A stretch of 64,000 nt of DNA from JAYGED01 sp046582565 (lineage in GTDB: Bacteria > Pseudomonadota > Alphaproteobacteria > JAAXGF01). The notes under the pieces are model-generated. The model ran no database searches. It had not been told where the DNA came from and worked only from the letters and a program-made list of their open reading frames with translations. The translations under genes were made by a program, and so were the position numbers. Of this stretch, positions 41,141 through 50,798 are shown piece after piece. The stretch lies in assembly GCA_046582565.1 (NCBI GenBank), contig JAYGED010000075.1, positions 7,680 to 71,679 on the forward strand. Reading direction: 5' to 3'. The first letter of the stretch is position 1. Each line of letters begins with the position of its first letter.

Positions 41141-42454
41141 TTAATTGACAATCTTCTCATTGAATAACGACAAGCCGTGGATTAAATCGAGTGCCCGCGA
41201 GAGCTGGAAATCCTTCCGCGCCAACTCCGACCGGCCGTTTTGCCCATCGGTTTCGCTGGACTCCGCATCGCCGGAATCGCCATTGATCTCCTCTTCGCTG
41301 GCCAGACGATTGCGTAGGCTCGCCTCGTCGCGCAGGTTGCCGTTTTTCTCTTCGCTTTCGACGCGGCCCTGCTCGACCACGATATCGGGGACAATGCCCT
41401 TGGCCTGAATCGAGGCGCCAGACGGCGTGTAATAGCGCGCTGTGGTCAAGCGGATGGCGCCATGCCCCGACAGAGGGATGATCGTCTGCACCGAGCCCTT
41501 ACCGAAGCTGCGCGTCCCCAGGATGATAGCGCGCCGGTGGTCCTGAAGTGCGCCCGCGACGATTTCAGAGGCGCTCGCCGAGCCGCCGTTGATCAGCACC
41601 ACGATGGGCAGGGAGTCGGCGAGATCGCCGCTCTTGGCGTTGAAGCGTTGCACACTGTCGGTGCGACGACCCCGGGTCGAGACGATTTCGCCCTTGTCGA
41701 GAAAGGCGTCGGAAATGGCGATTGCCTGATCCAGCAGACCGCCCGGGTTGTTGCGCAGATCGACGATAACGCCCGTTAAGGCATCGCCGAGTTCCTCCTT
41801 GATCTTGCCCAGTTCGCGGATCAGCCCGACCTCGGCCTGTTCGTTGAATTTGGTAATGCGGATATAAGCGGCGTTTTCCTCGATTCGCGCCTTGATCGAT
41901 TGAATCTTGATGACCGCGCGGGTGATCCGCGTCTCGATGGGTTGTTCGACCCCCTCGCGGCGGATCATCAGAACGATGTCGGTGCCGATCAGGCCGCGCA
42001 TACGGTCGACCGCTTCCGACAGGGTCAGGCCGAGCACCTGTTCGCCGTCGAGATGAGTGATGAAGTCGCCGGCCTTGACGCCGGCCTTGGCCGCCGGTGT
42101 GTCGTCGATCGGTGAGACCACCTTAACCAGCCCATTCTCCATGGTCACTTCGATGCCGAGGCCGCCGAACTCGCCCTTGGTCTCGACGCGCATGTCTTCG
42201 AAGCTCTCGCGGTTGAGATAGCTCGAATGCGGATCCAGCGATGACAGCATGCCGTCGATCGCCGATTCGATAAGTTCCTTATCGCTGACTTCCTCGACGT
42301 AATCGGAGCGAACCCGCTCGAACACATCGCCGAACAGATTGAGCTGTCGATAGGTCTCCGAGCTCGCAGCCAGGGCGTCCCCAGGGCCCGCCGTCGCCGC
42401 CAGCATCAACAGCGCCACCGCGCCAAATCCCGCACTCAGTATTTTACGCATCAT
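41141..42454 (-). CDS. ctpA: C-terminal processing peptidase (S41)
   Basis: A 437-residue exported protease. Signal peptide residues 1-29, PDZ domain about 88-175 (GGLGIEVTMENGLVKVVSPIDDTPAAKAGVKAGD), then the catalytic domain. The serine lies in GGSASASEIVAG (residues 291-300) and the general base is Lys319 in RSFGKGSVQT. The last 60 residues are polar and acidic. It degrades or matures envelope proteins. Its start overlaps the envC stop by 4 bases; EnvC-CtpA pairing is typical of alphaproteobacteria. Confidence 0.94.
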   Translation of the reverse strand: MMRKILSAGFGAVALLMLAATAGPGDALAASSETYRQLNLFGDVFERVRSDYVEEVSDKELIESAIDGMLSSLDPHSSYLNRESFEDMRVETKGEFGGLGIEVTMENGLVKVVSPIDDTPAAKAGVKAGDFITHLDGEQVLGLTLSEAVDRMRGLIGTDIVLMIRREGVEQPIETRITRAVIKIQSIKARIEENAAYIRITKFNEQAEVGLIRELGKIKEELGDALTGVIVDLRNNPGGLLDQAIAISDAFLDKGEIVSTRGRRTDSVQRFNAKSGDLADSLPIVVLINGGSASASEIVAGALQDHRRAIILGTRSFGKGSVQTIIPLSGHGAIRLTTARYYTPSGASIQAKGIVPDIVVEQGRVESEEKNGNLRDEASLRNRLASEEEINGDSGDAESSETDGQNGRSELARKDFQLSRALDLIHGLSLFNEKIVN

Positions 42455-43641
42455 CCATCAGCCTTTTGTCCACTTGCCATCAACCAGTTCAGCGGGTTTA
42501 CCGCAATACCATCATGGCGAAATTCAACATATAAAGATGTGTAACCCGTTAACCCGCGTCCCATCACGCCAACCGGTTCGCCCGCCAACAGCCATTGACC
42601 TAAAAAACTATCGATCCGGGAAAACCCCGCCAGCAACGTATGATACCCCTCGCCGTGATCGATGATCAAGAGCCGGCCATAGCCGCGAAACGGACCGGCG
42701 TAAACAACCTCGCCATCATAGGGCGTTATGACCCGGGCGTCGTCGCGAGTTTCGATGGTAATTCCCTTGTTCTTCTGCTCGCCTTCGCCCTCGCCAAACA
42801 GGGCGACGAGCCGGCCCCTCGCCGGCATGGGCAGGCTGCCCCGCGCCGTGCTGAACGGTTTGGGATTGATTTTGGCAAGGCTTTGGCTCTGAGGCTGCAG
42901 GTCGTCAGCGGGCGTTGTCGGCGCTTCCGCCGCCAGGCTACCGAAGAGATCGCGCAAATTATCAGCCTCGCTGGAAAGCCGCGCCACGCGCTGCTCCGCC
43001 AGAGATTTATTCTCTTCGCTTTGCTGGCGCCGGACGACCGCCGCGGCGTGAAGCGCTTCCAGCCGCTCGTCTTCCTGGGCGAGAGCGGCGGTAACCCCCT
43101 CGAGTTCCATACGTTGGCTGGCGATCCGGCGATGGAGCGCTTTTAGTGCGCTGAGGGCAGCGCCGAGTCGGCGGGCGTCTTCGCCCAACATCGATGCCGT
43201 TGTTTTCAGCGCGAGACTCGCGCGGATCACATCGTCGATCGCCGCCGGCGTTGCGATCAGGGCTTGCGGCGGTTGCCGGCTGAGCCGAACAAGGGCGCCC
43301 AGGGCTGCGCCTCGGGCAATGCTGCGGCCATATGCAGCCTCCGACAGCTCGGCTTCCCGACGGGACAAATCCACTAGCTGCGCCTCCATGGCGGTAATCC
43401 GGTCCTCGTGAGCCTGAGAGGTTTGCGCGGCCGCGACGAGCTGGCTCTTGATCTCGTAAAGGTCCTTCTCTATCGCCCCGGCGGCGGCCAGGATCGCCTG
43501 TTCGCTGCGCCGTTCGGCGTCGAGCGCGCGCTCGACCGATTCGAGCTCACCGGCGGCGCGCGTTTGGGTGGGGTACAGGGCCAGCAACAGGCCGGCGAGA
43601 ACGATTGATCTGAATTCAGGCCGGATCACGGCGCGCAACAA
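42451..43641 (-). CDS. envC: EnvC-like murein hydrolase activator (degenerate LytM/M23)
   Basis: A 396-residue exported protein. Signal peptide to about residue 29 (QTRAAG). Residues 30-255 are coiled coil (ESVERALDAERRSEQ onwards). The C-terminal LytM domain (280-390) has GRLVALFGEGEGEQKNKGITIET and GYGRLLIIDHGEGYHTLLAG, but the metal-binding HxxxD is replaced by KGITIE and the HxH by H-TLLAG, so it should not hydrolyse peptidoglycan itself. EnvC activates amidases at the septum. Overlaps the end of gpmI by 26 bases. Confidence 0.9.
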   Translation of the reverse strand: MLRAVIRPEFRSIVLAGLLLALYPTQTRAAGELESVERALDAERRSEQAILAAAGAIEKDLYEIKSQLVAAAQTSQAHEDRITAMEAQLVDLSRREAELSEAAYGRSIARGAALGALVRLSRQPPQALIATPAAIDDVIRASLALKTTASMLGEDARRLGAALSALKALHRRIASQRMELEGVTAALAQEDERLEALHAAAVVRRQQSEENKSLAEQRVARLSSEADNLRDLFGSLAAEAPTTPADDLQPQSQSLAKINPKPFSTARGSLPMPARGRLVALFGEGEGEQKNKGITIETRDDARVITPYDGEVVYAGPFRGYGRLLIIDHGEGYHTLLAGFSRIDSFLGQWLLAGEPVGVMGRGLTGYTSLYVEFRHDGIAVNPLNWLMASGQKADG

Positions 43642-45178
43642 GGAGAGATTCGCCGGTCATGGCCGCCGGCAGCGCCAGACCCATCAAGGCGAGTAGGGTC
43701 GGCGCCACATCAGCCAGCCGGCCGTCGGCTAGGCCCTTGTCTTCGGTCCCCCGCCCCATGGCGATCAGGGGCACCGGGCTCAAGGTATGGGCCGTGTGGG
43801 GCTGGGCGGTATCATGGTCGTGCATTTTCTCCGCATTGCCATGATCCGCGGTGATCAGCAGCGTCCCACCCGCTTCCGCGACCGCGGCGGCGAGGCGGGC
43901 CAGGCAGCCGTCAATGGTCTCCACGGCTCGGACCGTGGCTTCGAGTTTGCCCGTATGACCGACCATGTCGCAATTGGCGTAATTGACCACCAGCAGCCCG
44001 AAGGCGCCCCGGGACAGGGCTTCGACCAGCCGGTCTGTGACTTCCTCGGCCGACATTTCCGGTTGCAGATCGTAGGTCGCAATCTTCGGCGAAGGAACCA
44101 GGATGCGCTCCTCGCCGGGGAACAATTCCTCCCGCCCGCCATTGAGGAAAAACGTCACATGGGCATATTTCTCGGTCTCGGCAATACGAAGCTGCGCCAA
44201 TCCGGCCTCGGCCACCACCTCGCCGAGAATGCCGCCGAGTTCGATGGGCGGAAACAGGCAGCTAAGGAAACCACTGAGATGGCTGGAATATTCCACCATG
44301 CCGCAAGCCGCCCCCCAATCAATAAAATCTGTACGCGGAAATTCATCGAAATCCGGATCGACCAGAGCGGCGAGTATTTGGCGCATCCTGTCAGCGCGAA
44401 AATTACTCGCCAGCAGGCCGTCGCCCGACGCTATACCGGCATAATCGCCGATTACCATGGGGGTGATGAATTCATCGGTCTCGCCGCGCTGGTAGGCCGC
44501 ATCGATCGCCGCATCGGCATCGCTCGCGGGGGCGCCGCTTGCCGACACCAGATTGTCATAGGCCAGAACAATGCGATCCCAGCGCTTATCGCGGTCCATG
44601 GCGTAATAGCGCCCGGTGACCGTGGCGATGTGAATATTGGTCTCGCCCGCCGTCGCCGCCATGAAACCGTCGAGAAAGCCCTTGGCGCTCGATGGCGGTA
44701 CGTCCCGGCCATCGGTGAAAATATGCACCGCCACGGTGACGCCATGGCCGGCGACGATGCGTGCGAGTGCTGCTGTCTGTCGCAGGTGGCTGTGTACGCC
44801 GCCATCCGAAAGGACGCCCAGGAGATGGCATGTCCCGCCGCTGGCCTTCAGCTTGGCGGCGAATTCCGCCAGGGTGGGATTGCCGGCGAGCGCGCCATCG
44901 GCGATGGCCGCGTCGATGCGCGGCATGACCTGTTCGACCACCCGGCCGGCCCCGAGATTCATATGGCCGACTTCGGAATTACCCATTTGACCGGCGGCAA
45001 GACCGACCGCGCCGCCCGAGGCGGATAGCAGACTATGGGGGCATGTCGCCATGAAACCATCCCACGCCGGGGTTTGGGCCTGGGCGATAGCGTTGTTCTC
45101 GCTGTCCTCTCGATGGCCCCAGCCGTCGAGGATGCAAAGTACGACCGGGGGCACGACGGGAGGCGGATCGCTTGTCAT
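43616..45178 (-). CDS. gpmI: 2,3-bisphosphoglycerate-independent phosphoglycerate mutase
   Basis: About 520 residues from the ATG at 45178 (MTSDPPPVVPPVVLCILDGWGHRED); a longer frame to 45241 is a shadow over rsfS. Metal-binding DGWGHRED with the first Asp, the phosphoserine segment MGNSEVGHMNLGAGR, FTDGRDVPP, GRYYAMDRDKRWDR and the C-terminal VVNYANCDMVGHTG and ITADHGNAEKM are all present. A cytoplasmic Mn-dependent glycolytic enzyme. It begins 5 bases after the rsfS stop. Confidence 0.95.
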   Translation of the reverse strand: MTSDPPPVVPPVVLCILDGWGHREDSENNAIAQAQTPAWDGFMATCPHSLLSASGGAVGLAAGQMGNSEVGHMNLGAGRVVEQVMPRIDAAIADGALAGNPTLAEFAAKLKASGGTCHLLGVLSDGGVHSHLRQTAALARIVAGHGVTVAVHIFTDGRDVPPSSAKGFLDGFMAATAGETNIHIATVTGRYYAMDRDKRWDRIVLAYDNLVSASGAPASDADAAIDAAYQRGETDEFITPMVIGDYAGIASGDGLLASNFRADRMRQILAALVDPDFDEFPRTDFIDWGAACGMVEYSSHLSGFLSCLFPPIELGGILGEVVAEAGLAQLRIAETEKYAHVTFFLNGGREELFPGEERILVPSPKIATYDLQPEMSAEEVTDRLVEALSRGAFGLLVVNYANCDMVGHTGKLEATVRAVETIDGCLARLAAAVAEAGGTLLITADHGNAEKMHDHDTAQPHTAHTLSPVPLIAMGRGTEDKGLADGRLADVAPTLLALMGLALPAAMTGESLLVARRDPA

Positions 45179-45183
45179 GACGG

Positions 45184-45693
45184 TCAGACTGAGCCGCCGA
45201 GAACCGCGTTCTGCCCATCGTCGGGCAGGGCCATTTCCCACATTTTTTCCAAATTATAGAAAGCGCGAACCTCGGGCCGGAACAGATGCACGATGACATC
45301 GCCGGCATCGATCAGCACCCAATCGCCTTGGGACAGCCCTTCGACCCCGGGAGATCCGTACTTCGCGGTTTTAATGCCGCGCATGAGCCTCTCGGACAGA
45401 GCATTGATCTGGCGGCTGGAGCCGCCCGACGCAACCACCATGCAATCGGCCATAGCCGACTTGCCGGCAAGATCGATGACGATGACATCCAGCGCCTTGC
45501 CGTCATCAAGGATGGTCTTGATCAAGGCCAGAAGGCGCGCGGAAGGATCTCTGGTTTTTTTCGCCTTGGGATTGGGCTGGGGCTGGGGCTTCACGGCCAC
45601 TGATTTCTTGGCCACTGATGTTTTGGATGTTGGCTTTTTAGGCGCGGCCTTGGATTTACCGGTCGCGGCTTTGGTCTTTTTAGGGCTGGGGAT
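45184..45693 (-). CDS. rsfS: Ribosomal silencing factor RsfS, with Lys/Ala/Pro-rich N-terminal tail; probable ATC start
   Basis: The RsfS core runs from about the DPSARLLALIKTILDDGKALDVIVIDLAGKSAMADCMVVASG region (pieces LALIKTILDDGKA, VIDLAGKS, ADCMVVASG) to FYNLEKMWEMALPDD. It blocks subunit joining by binding uL14. A standard GTG start at 45615 (VAKKSVAVKP) has no ribosome site. The frame stays open upstream, and the added 26 codons encode IPSPKKTKAATGKSKAAPKK-type sequence that looks coding. An ATC at 45693 sits 6 bases after a perfect GAGGAG, 36 bases after the nadD stop. I give that start as the more likely one; the conventional alternative is 45184-45615. Confidence 0.8.
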   Translation of the reverse strand: MPSPKKTKAATGKSKAAPKKPTSKTSVAKKSVAVKPQPQPNPKAKKTRDPSARLLALIKTILDDGKALDVIVIDLAGKSAMADCMVVASGGSSRQINALSERLMRGIKTAKYGSPGVEGLSQGDWVLIDAGDVIVHLFRPEVRAFYNLEKMWEMALPDDGQNAVLGGSV

Positions 45694-45729
45694 GGAAAGC
45701 TCCTCGGTGATGGTGTTGGGCTTTGACTG

Positions 45730-46344
45730 TTACGTCGTTTCGGCTTGGGTCTCTCGGATCTGGGTCGCCGATGTGCTGTTCAATTCGCCTTGGACAAAAA
45801 CCCAGGCGGGCGGCGTTTGTCCGGCAAGTTCGTGCGCCCGGCCGGCCTCCAAACGGGACGAGGCAAAGCGCGTCGCCGCCGGACAAGACAGGGCGTCGTC
45901 AGAATAGGTGGGGCGGTCGAAAACGGCAATGGGCAGGGTGGCAAAAATCGTCGTCCAGTCCTTCCATTGTTCCAGTTGCACCAGATTGTCGGCGCCCATG
46001 ACCCAGACAAAATCAACAGCGGGATAGCGTTTGATCAGCGCCGCCAGGGTATCGGCAGTATAACGGGTATCCAACTCGCGCTCTATATCGCTGACCAGGA
46101 TGCGGCGATCGTCGACCAGCGCCCGGGCGGCATCAAGCCGCGTCTCGAAAGGCGCCATGCCGTGCGCCGGTTTGAGAGGGTTCTGCGGCGATACCAGCCA
46201 CCACAGGGCTTCAAGGCCGAGGGTCTCGAGCGCTACCCGGCTGATATGCAGATGTCCCGCGTGAGCTGGATTGAACGATCCGCCGAGCAAGCCGACCCGC
46301 TGGCCCGGCCCTTCAACAGACTCAATCGGGCCAGAATTAGTCAG
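45730..46344 (-). CDS. nadD: Nicotinate-nucleotide adenylyltransferase; probable CTG start
   Basis: NadD: the nucleotidyltransferase motif [42 protein letters not shown] and the C-terminal STSATQIR are clear. It makes nicotinate adenine dinucleotide from NaMN and ATP. The first ordinary start in frame (TTG, 46290) falls inside the first strand, in GLLGGSF, and would remove QRVG. The frame is open upstream to a CTG at 46344 that overlaps the proA TGA as CTGA, a coupling geometry normally seen with ATGA or GTGA. This gives about 204 residues, a normal length. No ATG or GTG is available. Confidence 0.82.
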   Translation of the reverse strand: MTNSGPIESVEGPGQRVGLLGGSFNPAHAGHLHISRVALETLGLEALWWLVSPQNPLKPAHGMAPFETRLDAARALVDDRRILVSDIERELDTRYTADTLAALIKRYPAVDFVWVMGADNLVQLEQWKDWTTIFATLPIAVFDRPTYSDDALSCPAATRFASSRLEAGRAHELAGQTPPAWVFVQGELNSTSATQIRETQAETT

Positions 46345-47630
46345 GGCCGCACCTGCCCGCTGCCGCGCACCAGATATTTATAGCTGGTCAACTGTTCGAC
46401 CCCGACCGGGCCGCGGGCGTGCAGCTTGCCCGTAGAGATGCCGATTTCAGCGCCCATGCCGAACTCGGCGCCGTCGGCGTACTGGGTCGAGGCGTTGTGC
46501 AGCAGAATGCCGCTGTCGACGCCCGCAAAAAACGCATTCGCCGCCGCCTCGTCTTCCGTGACGATGGTCTCCGTGTGGTGCGAGCCATAGCGGGAGATAT
46601 GGTCGACGGCGTCATCCAGGCCGTCGACCAGCTTGGCCGACAGGATGGCGTCGAGATATTCGGCAGGCCAGTCGTCGTCATTCGCCGGGGTCACCCGGGA
46701 GTCGGCCGCCTGGACGCCCGCATCGCCGCGTACGGCGCAACCGGCATCGAACAGGGCGGCGAGAATATCGGGCAGCAGGTGCTTCGCCGCGCGGTCGACG
46801 AGCAGGGTTTCGGTGGCCCCGCAAATGGCGGTTCTGCGCATCTTGCCGTTGAGCACGATATCGCGCGCCATGGCCGCATCGGCGGCGGCATGGACGTAGG
46901 TATGGCAGACGCCTTCGAGATGCTTGAACATGGGAATGCGGCTCTCGGCGCTGATCCGCTCAATCAGGTTGCGCCCGCCGCGCGGAATGATGACATCGAT
47001 GACATCGTCCATGGCAAGCATTTCGCCGACCGCCGCCCGGTCGCGGGTCGGCACCAGCTGGATGCAACCGGCGGGCAGGCCGGCCTCTTCGAGACCGCGC
47101 GCGAGACAGGCAGCGATGGCGCGTGACGACAGGAAGCTTTCGGAACCGCCTCGCAGGATGACCGGATTGCCCGACTTGAGGCACAGGCTTCCGGCGTCCG
47201 CTGTCACGTTGGGGCGCGACTCATAGATCACGCCGATGACTCCAAGAGGCACCCGCACGCGGCTGATGCGCAAGCCGTTGGGGCGCTCCCATTCGGCCAT
47301 GATCGCGCCGATCGGGTCATCGAGCTTGGCAATATCCTCCAAGCCCTTGGCCATGGCCTCGATACGGGTTTCATCAAGCAATAATCTGTCGATCATGGAA
47401 GCGCGCAGGCCCGCCGACCTGGCCTGGGCGACATCCTTCTCATTGGCGGCAAGGATCCCTGCGCGATCATCGCGGATCGCCGCCGCCATCGCCTGAAGCG
47501 CCGCGTTCTTGGTTTCGGTTGAAGCAACGGCCAGGGTCTTGGCCGCAGCGCGGGCGCGCCGGCCGATCTCGGCCATGGTGGTTTCCGGGCCGGTCTCTTC
47601 TGAGTCGATGGAATGAGGCATGGACATCAC
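46341..47630 (-). CDS. proA: Gamma-glutamyl phosphate reductase
   Basis: A 429-residue enzyme of the aldehyde dehydrogenase superfamily. NADP-binding and active-site segments: [37 protein letters not shown], and the catalytic cysteine in [16 protein letters not shown]-terminal [33 protein letters not shown] is standard. It reduces glutamyl 5-phosphate to the semialdehyde in proline synthesis. The start overlaps the proB stop by 4 bases (ATGA), and the end overlaps the presumed nadD start. Confidence 0.95.
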   Translation of the reverse strand: MMSMPHSIDSEETGPETTMAEIGRRARAAAKTLAVASTETKNAALQAMAAAIRDDRAGILAANEKDVAQARSAGLRASMIDRLLLDETRIEAMAKGLEDIAKLDDPIGAIMAEWERPNGLRISRVRVPLGVIGVIYESRPNVTADAGSLCLKSGNPVILRGGSESFLSSRAIAACLARGLEEAGLPAGCIQLVPTRDRAAVGEMLAMDDVIDVIIPRGGRNLIERISAESRIPMFKHLEGVCHTYVHAAADAAMARDIVLNGKMRRTAICGATETLLVDRAAKHLLPDILAALFDAGCAVRGDAGVQAADSRVTPANDDDWPAEYLDAILSAKLVDGLDDAVDHISRYGSHHTETIVTEDEAAANAFFAGVDSGILLHNASTQYADGAEFGMGAEIGISTGKLHARGPVGVEQLTSYKYLVRGSGQVRP

Positions 47631-48745
47631 AGCATCGCCAAATCGTCTCGGTGGATTATTTCCTCGCGCCCACGGTAGCCGAGAAGGCGCTCAATTTCAC
47701 GGCTTTTATGGCCCGCTATACGGCGCGCATCATCCGCCGAATAGGCGCAAAGACCCCGCGCCACCTCGACTCCCTCGGGGTCGCGTACGCTGATCGGGTC
47801 GCCGCGCCCGAAGTTGCCTTCGACGACGACCACCCCGGCTGGCAGCAGGCTCTTCCCATTGTTCAGAGCGCCCAGGGCGCCGGCGTCGATGACCAAGCAG
47901 CCGGCGGGCTTGAGGCTGGCCGCGATCCATTGCTTGCGCTGGGTCTTCGGGTTCGAGCCAGCGATAAACCAGGTGCAGCGCGCACCCTCGATCACCGCTT
48001 CCAGGGGATTCAGGCCCGTGCCGTCGACGATCACCATATGGCAGCCCGACGCCATGGCGATCTTCGCCGCCGCCAGCTTGGTCACCATGCCGCCCGAACC
48101 GCTGTCGGGGTTGGGCGGACCGGCCATGGCCTCGATTTCGCCAGTGACCTGGTGAACCTCGGGAATGAAGTTGGCAGACTTATTGCGCCTCGGATCGGCG
48201 TCATAGAGCCCGTCCACATCCGACAGCAGCACCAATAGATCGGCGCTGGTCATCTGGGAGACGCGGGCGGCCAGCCGGTCGTTGTCGCCGAAGCGAATTT
48301 CGGCAGTCGCCACGGTGTCGTTCTCGTTGATCACCGGCACGGATTTCATACGAAGCAGGGTGTTGACCGTGCTGCGCGCGTTTATATAGCGGCGCCGGTC
48401 CTCGGTGTCGCCGAGGGTGACCAACACCTGCGCCGCCGACAGATCATGACGGGCGAGGGATTCCTGATAGGCATGGGCCAGCCTGATCTGGCCGCAGGCG
48501 GCGGCGGCCTGGCTCTCTTCGAGCTTGAGCGTGCGGCCCGCAGCACAGCCCAGCACCCGGCGGCCAAGCGCGATGGCGCCCGAGGAGACCAGCACGACCT
48601 CCTGGCCGCGCTTGCACATGGCGGCCACATCGTCGCACAGGGCGTTGAGCCAGGCACGGTGCAGGGTTCCCCGCTCTGCATCGACCAACAGGGCCGAGCC
48701 GATCTTGATGACAACGCGCTTGGCAGCACTCATATGCGCCTTCAT
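47627..48745 (-). CDS. proB: Glutamate 5-kinase
   Basis: About 372 residues from the ATG at 48745 ([20 protein letters not shown]), which overlaps the obgE stop as ATGA. The amino-acid-kinase domain has [50 protein letters not shown] and [17 protein letters not shown]-terminal PUA domain follows from about residue 275 ([24 protein letters not shown]). It phosphorylates glutamate as the feedback-controlled first step of proline synthesis. Confidence 0.95.
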   Translation of the reverse strand: MKAHMSAAKRVVIKIGSALLVDAERGTLHRAWLNALCDDVAAMCKRGQEVVLVSSGAIALGRRVLGCAAGRTLKLEESQAAAACGQIRLAHAYQESLARHDLSAAQVLVTLGDTEDRRRYINARSTVNTLLRMKSVPVINENDTVATAEIRFGDNDRLAARVSQMTSADLLVLLSDVDGLYDADPRRNKSANFIPEVHQVTGEIEAMAGPPNPDSGSGGMVTKLAAAKIAMASGCHMVIVDGTGLNPLEAVIEGARCTWFIAGSNPKTQRKQWIAASLKPAGCLVIDAGALGALNNGKSLLPAGVVVVEGNFGRGDPISVRDPEGVEVARGLCAYSADDARRIAGHKSREIERLLGYRGREEIIHRDDLAML

Positions 48746-49749
48746 GACGCGACCTCGATGGCCGGCAAGGCGACCTTCGCAAACAGGGCGCGGAGCACCG
48801 TCTCGACGCCGGAACCGGCGACCCCGGACAAGGGATAGACTTCGACCCCAGCCGCATCGGCGAGGCGACTGCACTGATCCGCGATGGCGGCATCGCTCAA
48901 GGCGTCGCATTTGTTGAGCCCGACAATGGCCGCTTTATCGACCAGGCCGCCGCCGTAGGCATCAAGCTCATGAAGTACTGTTTGGTAATCGCCAACGATA
49001 TCCTCGGCGGTGCCATCGACCAGATGGAGCAGCGCCTTGCAGCGCTCCACATGGCCAAGGAAGCGATCGCCGAGGCCGACCCCGTCATGGGCGCCCTCGA
49101 TCAGCCCTGGAATATCGGCGATCACCATATCCTTGTCGTCGAGGACGACCACGCCGAGTTGGGGCACCAGGGTAGTGAAGGGATAGTCGGCGATCTTGGG
49201 CCGGGCGCGGGAGACCGCGGCGAGAAAGGTCGATTTTCCCGCATTGGGCAGGCCGACCAGGCCGACATCGGCAATCAACCTGAGCCGCAGGCTGATATTG
49301 CGCTCCTCACAGGGTACGCCATCATCGGCGCGGCGCGGCGCACGGTCGGTCGAGGTCTTGAAATGCTGGTTGCCATAGCCGCCGCCGCCGCCCACGGCGA
49401 GCACCACCTGCTCGCCAGGCTCGACGAGATCGGCAAGCAGGATATCGCCGGCTTCATCGAAAATCTGAGTGCCCGCCGGAAGCTGCAACTCGATGTTCTC
49501 GCCCATCGCTCCGGTGCGGTTGCGCCCCGAACCGGGACGGCCGTTCTTAGCCTTGAAATGCCGTTTGTAGCGAAAGTCGACCAGGGTGTTGAGAGCCGGC
49601 ACGCAAACCGCCACCACATCGCCGCCGCGGCCGCCGTCGCCACCGTCGGGACCGCCGTATTCGACGTTTTTTTCACGCCGAAAGCTGACACAGCCGGCGC
49701 CGCCATCGCCGCTGCGGATATAGACATGGGCTTCGTCAAAAAATTTCAT
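48742..49749 (-). CDS. obgE: GTPase ObgE/CgtA
   Basis: A 335-residue GTPase. The glycine-rich Obg domain (1-158) includes [14 protein letters not shown] and [16 protein letters not shown]1 is GLPNAGKS (166-173), G3 is [13 protein letters not shown] and G4 is NKCD. It helps assemble the large ribosomal subunit and couples growth to stress. No long C-terminal extension. The 5' end is 118 bases from the rpmA stop; an intrinsic terminator and a direct repeat lie in that gap, so obgE may use its own promoter. Confidence 0.96.
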   Translation of the reverse strand: MKFFDEAHVYIRSGDGGAGCVSFRREKNVEYGGPDGGDGGRGGDVVAVCVPALNTLVDFRYKRHFKAKNGRPGSGRNRTGAMGENIELQLPAGTQIFDEAGDILLADLVEPGEQVVLAVGGGGGYGNQHFKTSTDRAPRRADDGVPCEERNISLRLRLIADVGLVGLPNAGKSTFLAAVSRARPKIADYPFTTLVPQLGVVVLDDKDMVIADIPGLIEGAHDGVGLGDRFLGHVERCKALLHLVDGTAEDIVGDYQTVLHELDAYGGGLVDKAAIVGLNKCDALSDAAIADQCSRLADAAGVEVYPLSGVAGSGVETVLRALFAKVALPAIEVAS

Positions 49750-49758
49750 GGCCGCCTT

Positions 49759-49816
49759 GGTCTTAGGACAAAGAAAAAGGGGAATGGGGTCTTAGGACAA
49801 AGAAAAAGGGGAATGG
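49759..49816. repeat. 29-bp tandem direct repeat
   Basis: The 29-base sequence starting GGTCTTAGGACAAAG and ending AAAAAGGGGAATGG occurs twice head to tail (49759-49787 and 49788-49816) with no mismatch. The second copy supplies the left arm of the terminator hairpin that follows. Confidence 0.85.
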
Positions 49817-49829
49817 AAAACCATTCCCC
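49799..49829 (-). terminator. Intrinsic terminator of rplU-rpmA
   Basis: Read on the minus strand, GGGGAATGG pairs with CCATTCCCC around TTTT (49829-49808), followed at once by TTTTTCTTT. This is a textbook rho-independent terminator 39 bases after the rpmA stop, separating the ribosomal protein genes from obgE. Confidence 0.85.
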
Positions 49830-49867
49830 CGACAACCGGGCCCCAATTAGGGAAACTGCCGGGGTTT

Positions 49868-50134
49868 CTAACTCGACGGAACCGGCGGCTCCACGGAGAC
49901 ATACGGGCGGTCGTCCTTGCGGCGGCTGAACTTGACGTTGCCGTCGGTGAGCGCGAACAGGGTGTGGTCGCGGCCCACGCCGACGCCGGCCCCGGCATTG
50001 ATCTTCGTGCCGCGCTGACGAACCAGGATGTTGCCGGCGAGAACCTTCTCGCCGCCGTATTTCTTGACGCCTAATCTGCGGCCCGCTGAGTCGCGTCCGT
50101 TGCGGGAACTGCCGCCTGCCTTTTTATGTGCCAT
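49868..50134 (-). CDS. rpmA: 50S ribosomal protein L27
   Basis: An 88-residue bL27. It opens [29 protein letters not shown], the standard N-terminus reaching toward the peptidyl-transferase centre, and has [15 protein letters not shown]. There is no cleavable N-terminal extension of the Firmicutes kind. The ATG shares a base with the rplU stop. Confidence 0.97.
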   Translation of the reverse strand: MAHKKAGGSSRNGRDSAGRRLGVKKYGGEKVLAGNILVRQRGTKINAGAGVGVGRDHTLFALTDGNVKFSRRKDDRPYVSVEPPVPSS

Positions 50135-50655
50135 CAGGAAGTCTCCTCGGAACTCTGTTTCTTCGCGGCCGGCTTTTTCGCCTTGGCCGGTGCCTTCTTG
50201 GCAGCGGCGGCCTTTGTCTTGGGTGCTGCCTTGACCTCGGCCTCGGCCTTTTTCTTGGGTGCTGCCTTGGCCTTGGGCTCGGCTTTGGCCTTGGGCTCGG
50301 CTTTGGCCTTGGGCTCGGCTTTGGCCTTGGCGGGTTTCTCGCCGGCGGTCAGCAAATCGGTGACCCGCAGGACGGTGATGTCCTGGCGATGACCATGGGT
50401 GCGGCGGTATTTCTTGCGCCGTTTCTTCTTGAAGACGAGGATTTTATCGGCGCGGGTCTGCTCCAGCACCTTGGCCACGACCTTAGCGCCAGCGACCAGG
50501 GGGTCGCCCACAGCGGCGTCGGCGCCTTCGCCGATCATGAGAACCTCGTTGAGCTCAATAGACGCGCCCGCCTCGCCCGAGAGTTTCTCGACCGTAATAA
50601 CGTCGTCTTTGGCAACCTTATACTGCTTCCCGCCGGTGCGGATAATTGCGTACAT
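50134..50655 (-). CDS. rplU: 50S ribosomal protein L21 with Lys/Ala/Pro-rich C-terminal tail
   Basis: The first 103 residues are a complete bL21: [25 protein letters not shown], then [22 protein letters not shown] and TVLRVTDL. A tail of about 68 residues follows, almost entirely Lys, Ala, Glu and Pro (AKAEPK units), like a histone-H1 tail. At DNA level it holds an 18-bp unit repeated three and a half times (50267-50331). Tails of this kind occur on alphaproteobacterial L21 but length varies. A strong promoter lies upstream. Confidence 0.95.
   Translation of the reverse strand: MYAIIRTGGKQYKVAKDDVITVEKLSGEAGASIELNEVLMIGEGADAAVGDPLVAGAKVVAKVLEQTRADKILVFKKKRRKKYRRTHGHRQDITVLRVTDLLTAGEKPAKAKAEPKAKAEPKAKAEPKAKAAPKKKAEAEVKAAPKTKAAAAKKAPAKAKKPAAKKQSSEETS
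50267..50331. repeat. 18-bp tandem repeat inside rplU
   Basis: TTGGCCTTGGGCTCGGCT on the plus strand repeats at 50267, 50285 and 50303, then a partial copy. It encodes AKAEPK units of the L21 tail and could change copy number by slippage without shifting the frame. Confidence 0.85.
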
Positions 50656-50724
50656 GAGTATTTCCTGAGCGGCGCAGCCGAGGCGCAGCGCTGGGCTGAA
50701 TAAGCGTTGATGGATGAGGCGCGC

Positions 50725-50752
50725 ACTATACCCGCGAGACGCCTCCTGTCAA
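50725..50752 (-). promoter_or_regulatory. Sigma-70 promoter of rplU-rpmA
   Basis: On the minus strand TTGACA (50752-50747), 16-base spacer, TATAGT (50730-50725). Both hexamers are near consensus. Transcription near 50718 gives a leader of about 60 bases to the rplU ATG. Confidence 0.75.
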
Positions 50753-50798
50753 CGGATTAAGGCGGCAGGCGCCAAGGTTTTCTACGGCAATGGCCGGG

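Noticed and set aside
45035..45296. Small plus-strand frames across the gpmI/rsfS junction
   Set aside because: They lie antisense to two well-supported genes and show no family features.
50267..50331. Possible CRISPR or regulatory repeat
   Set aside because: The 18-bp repeats are in frame within the rplU tail and encode AKAEPK units.
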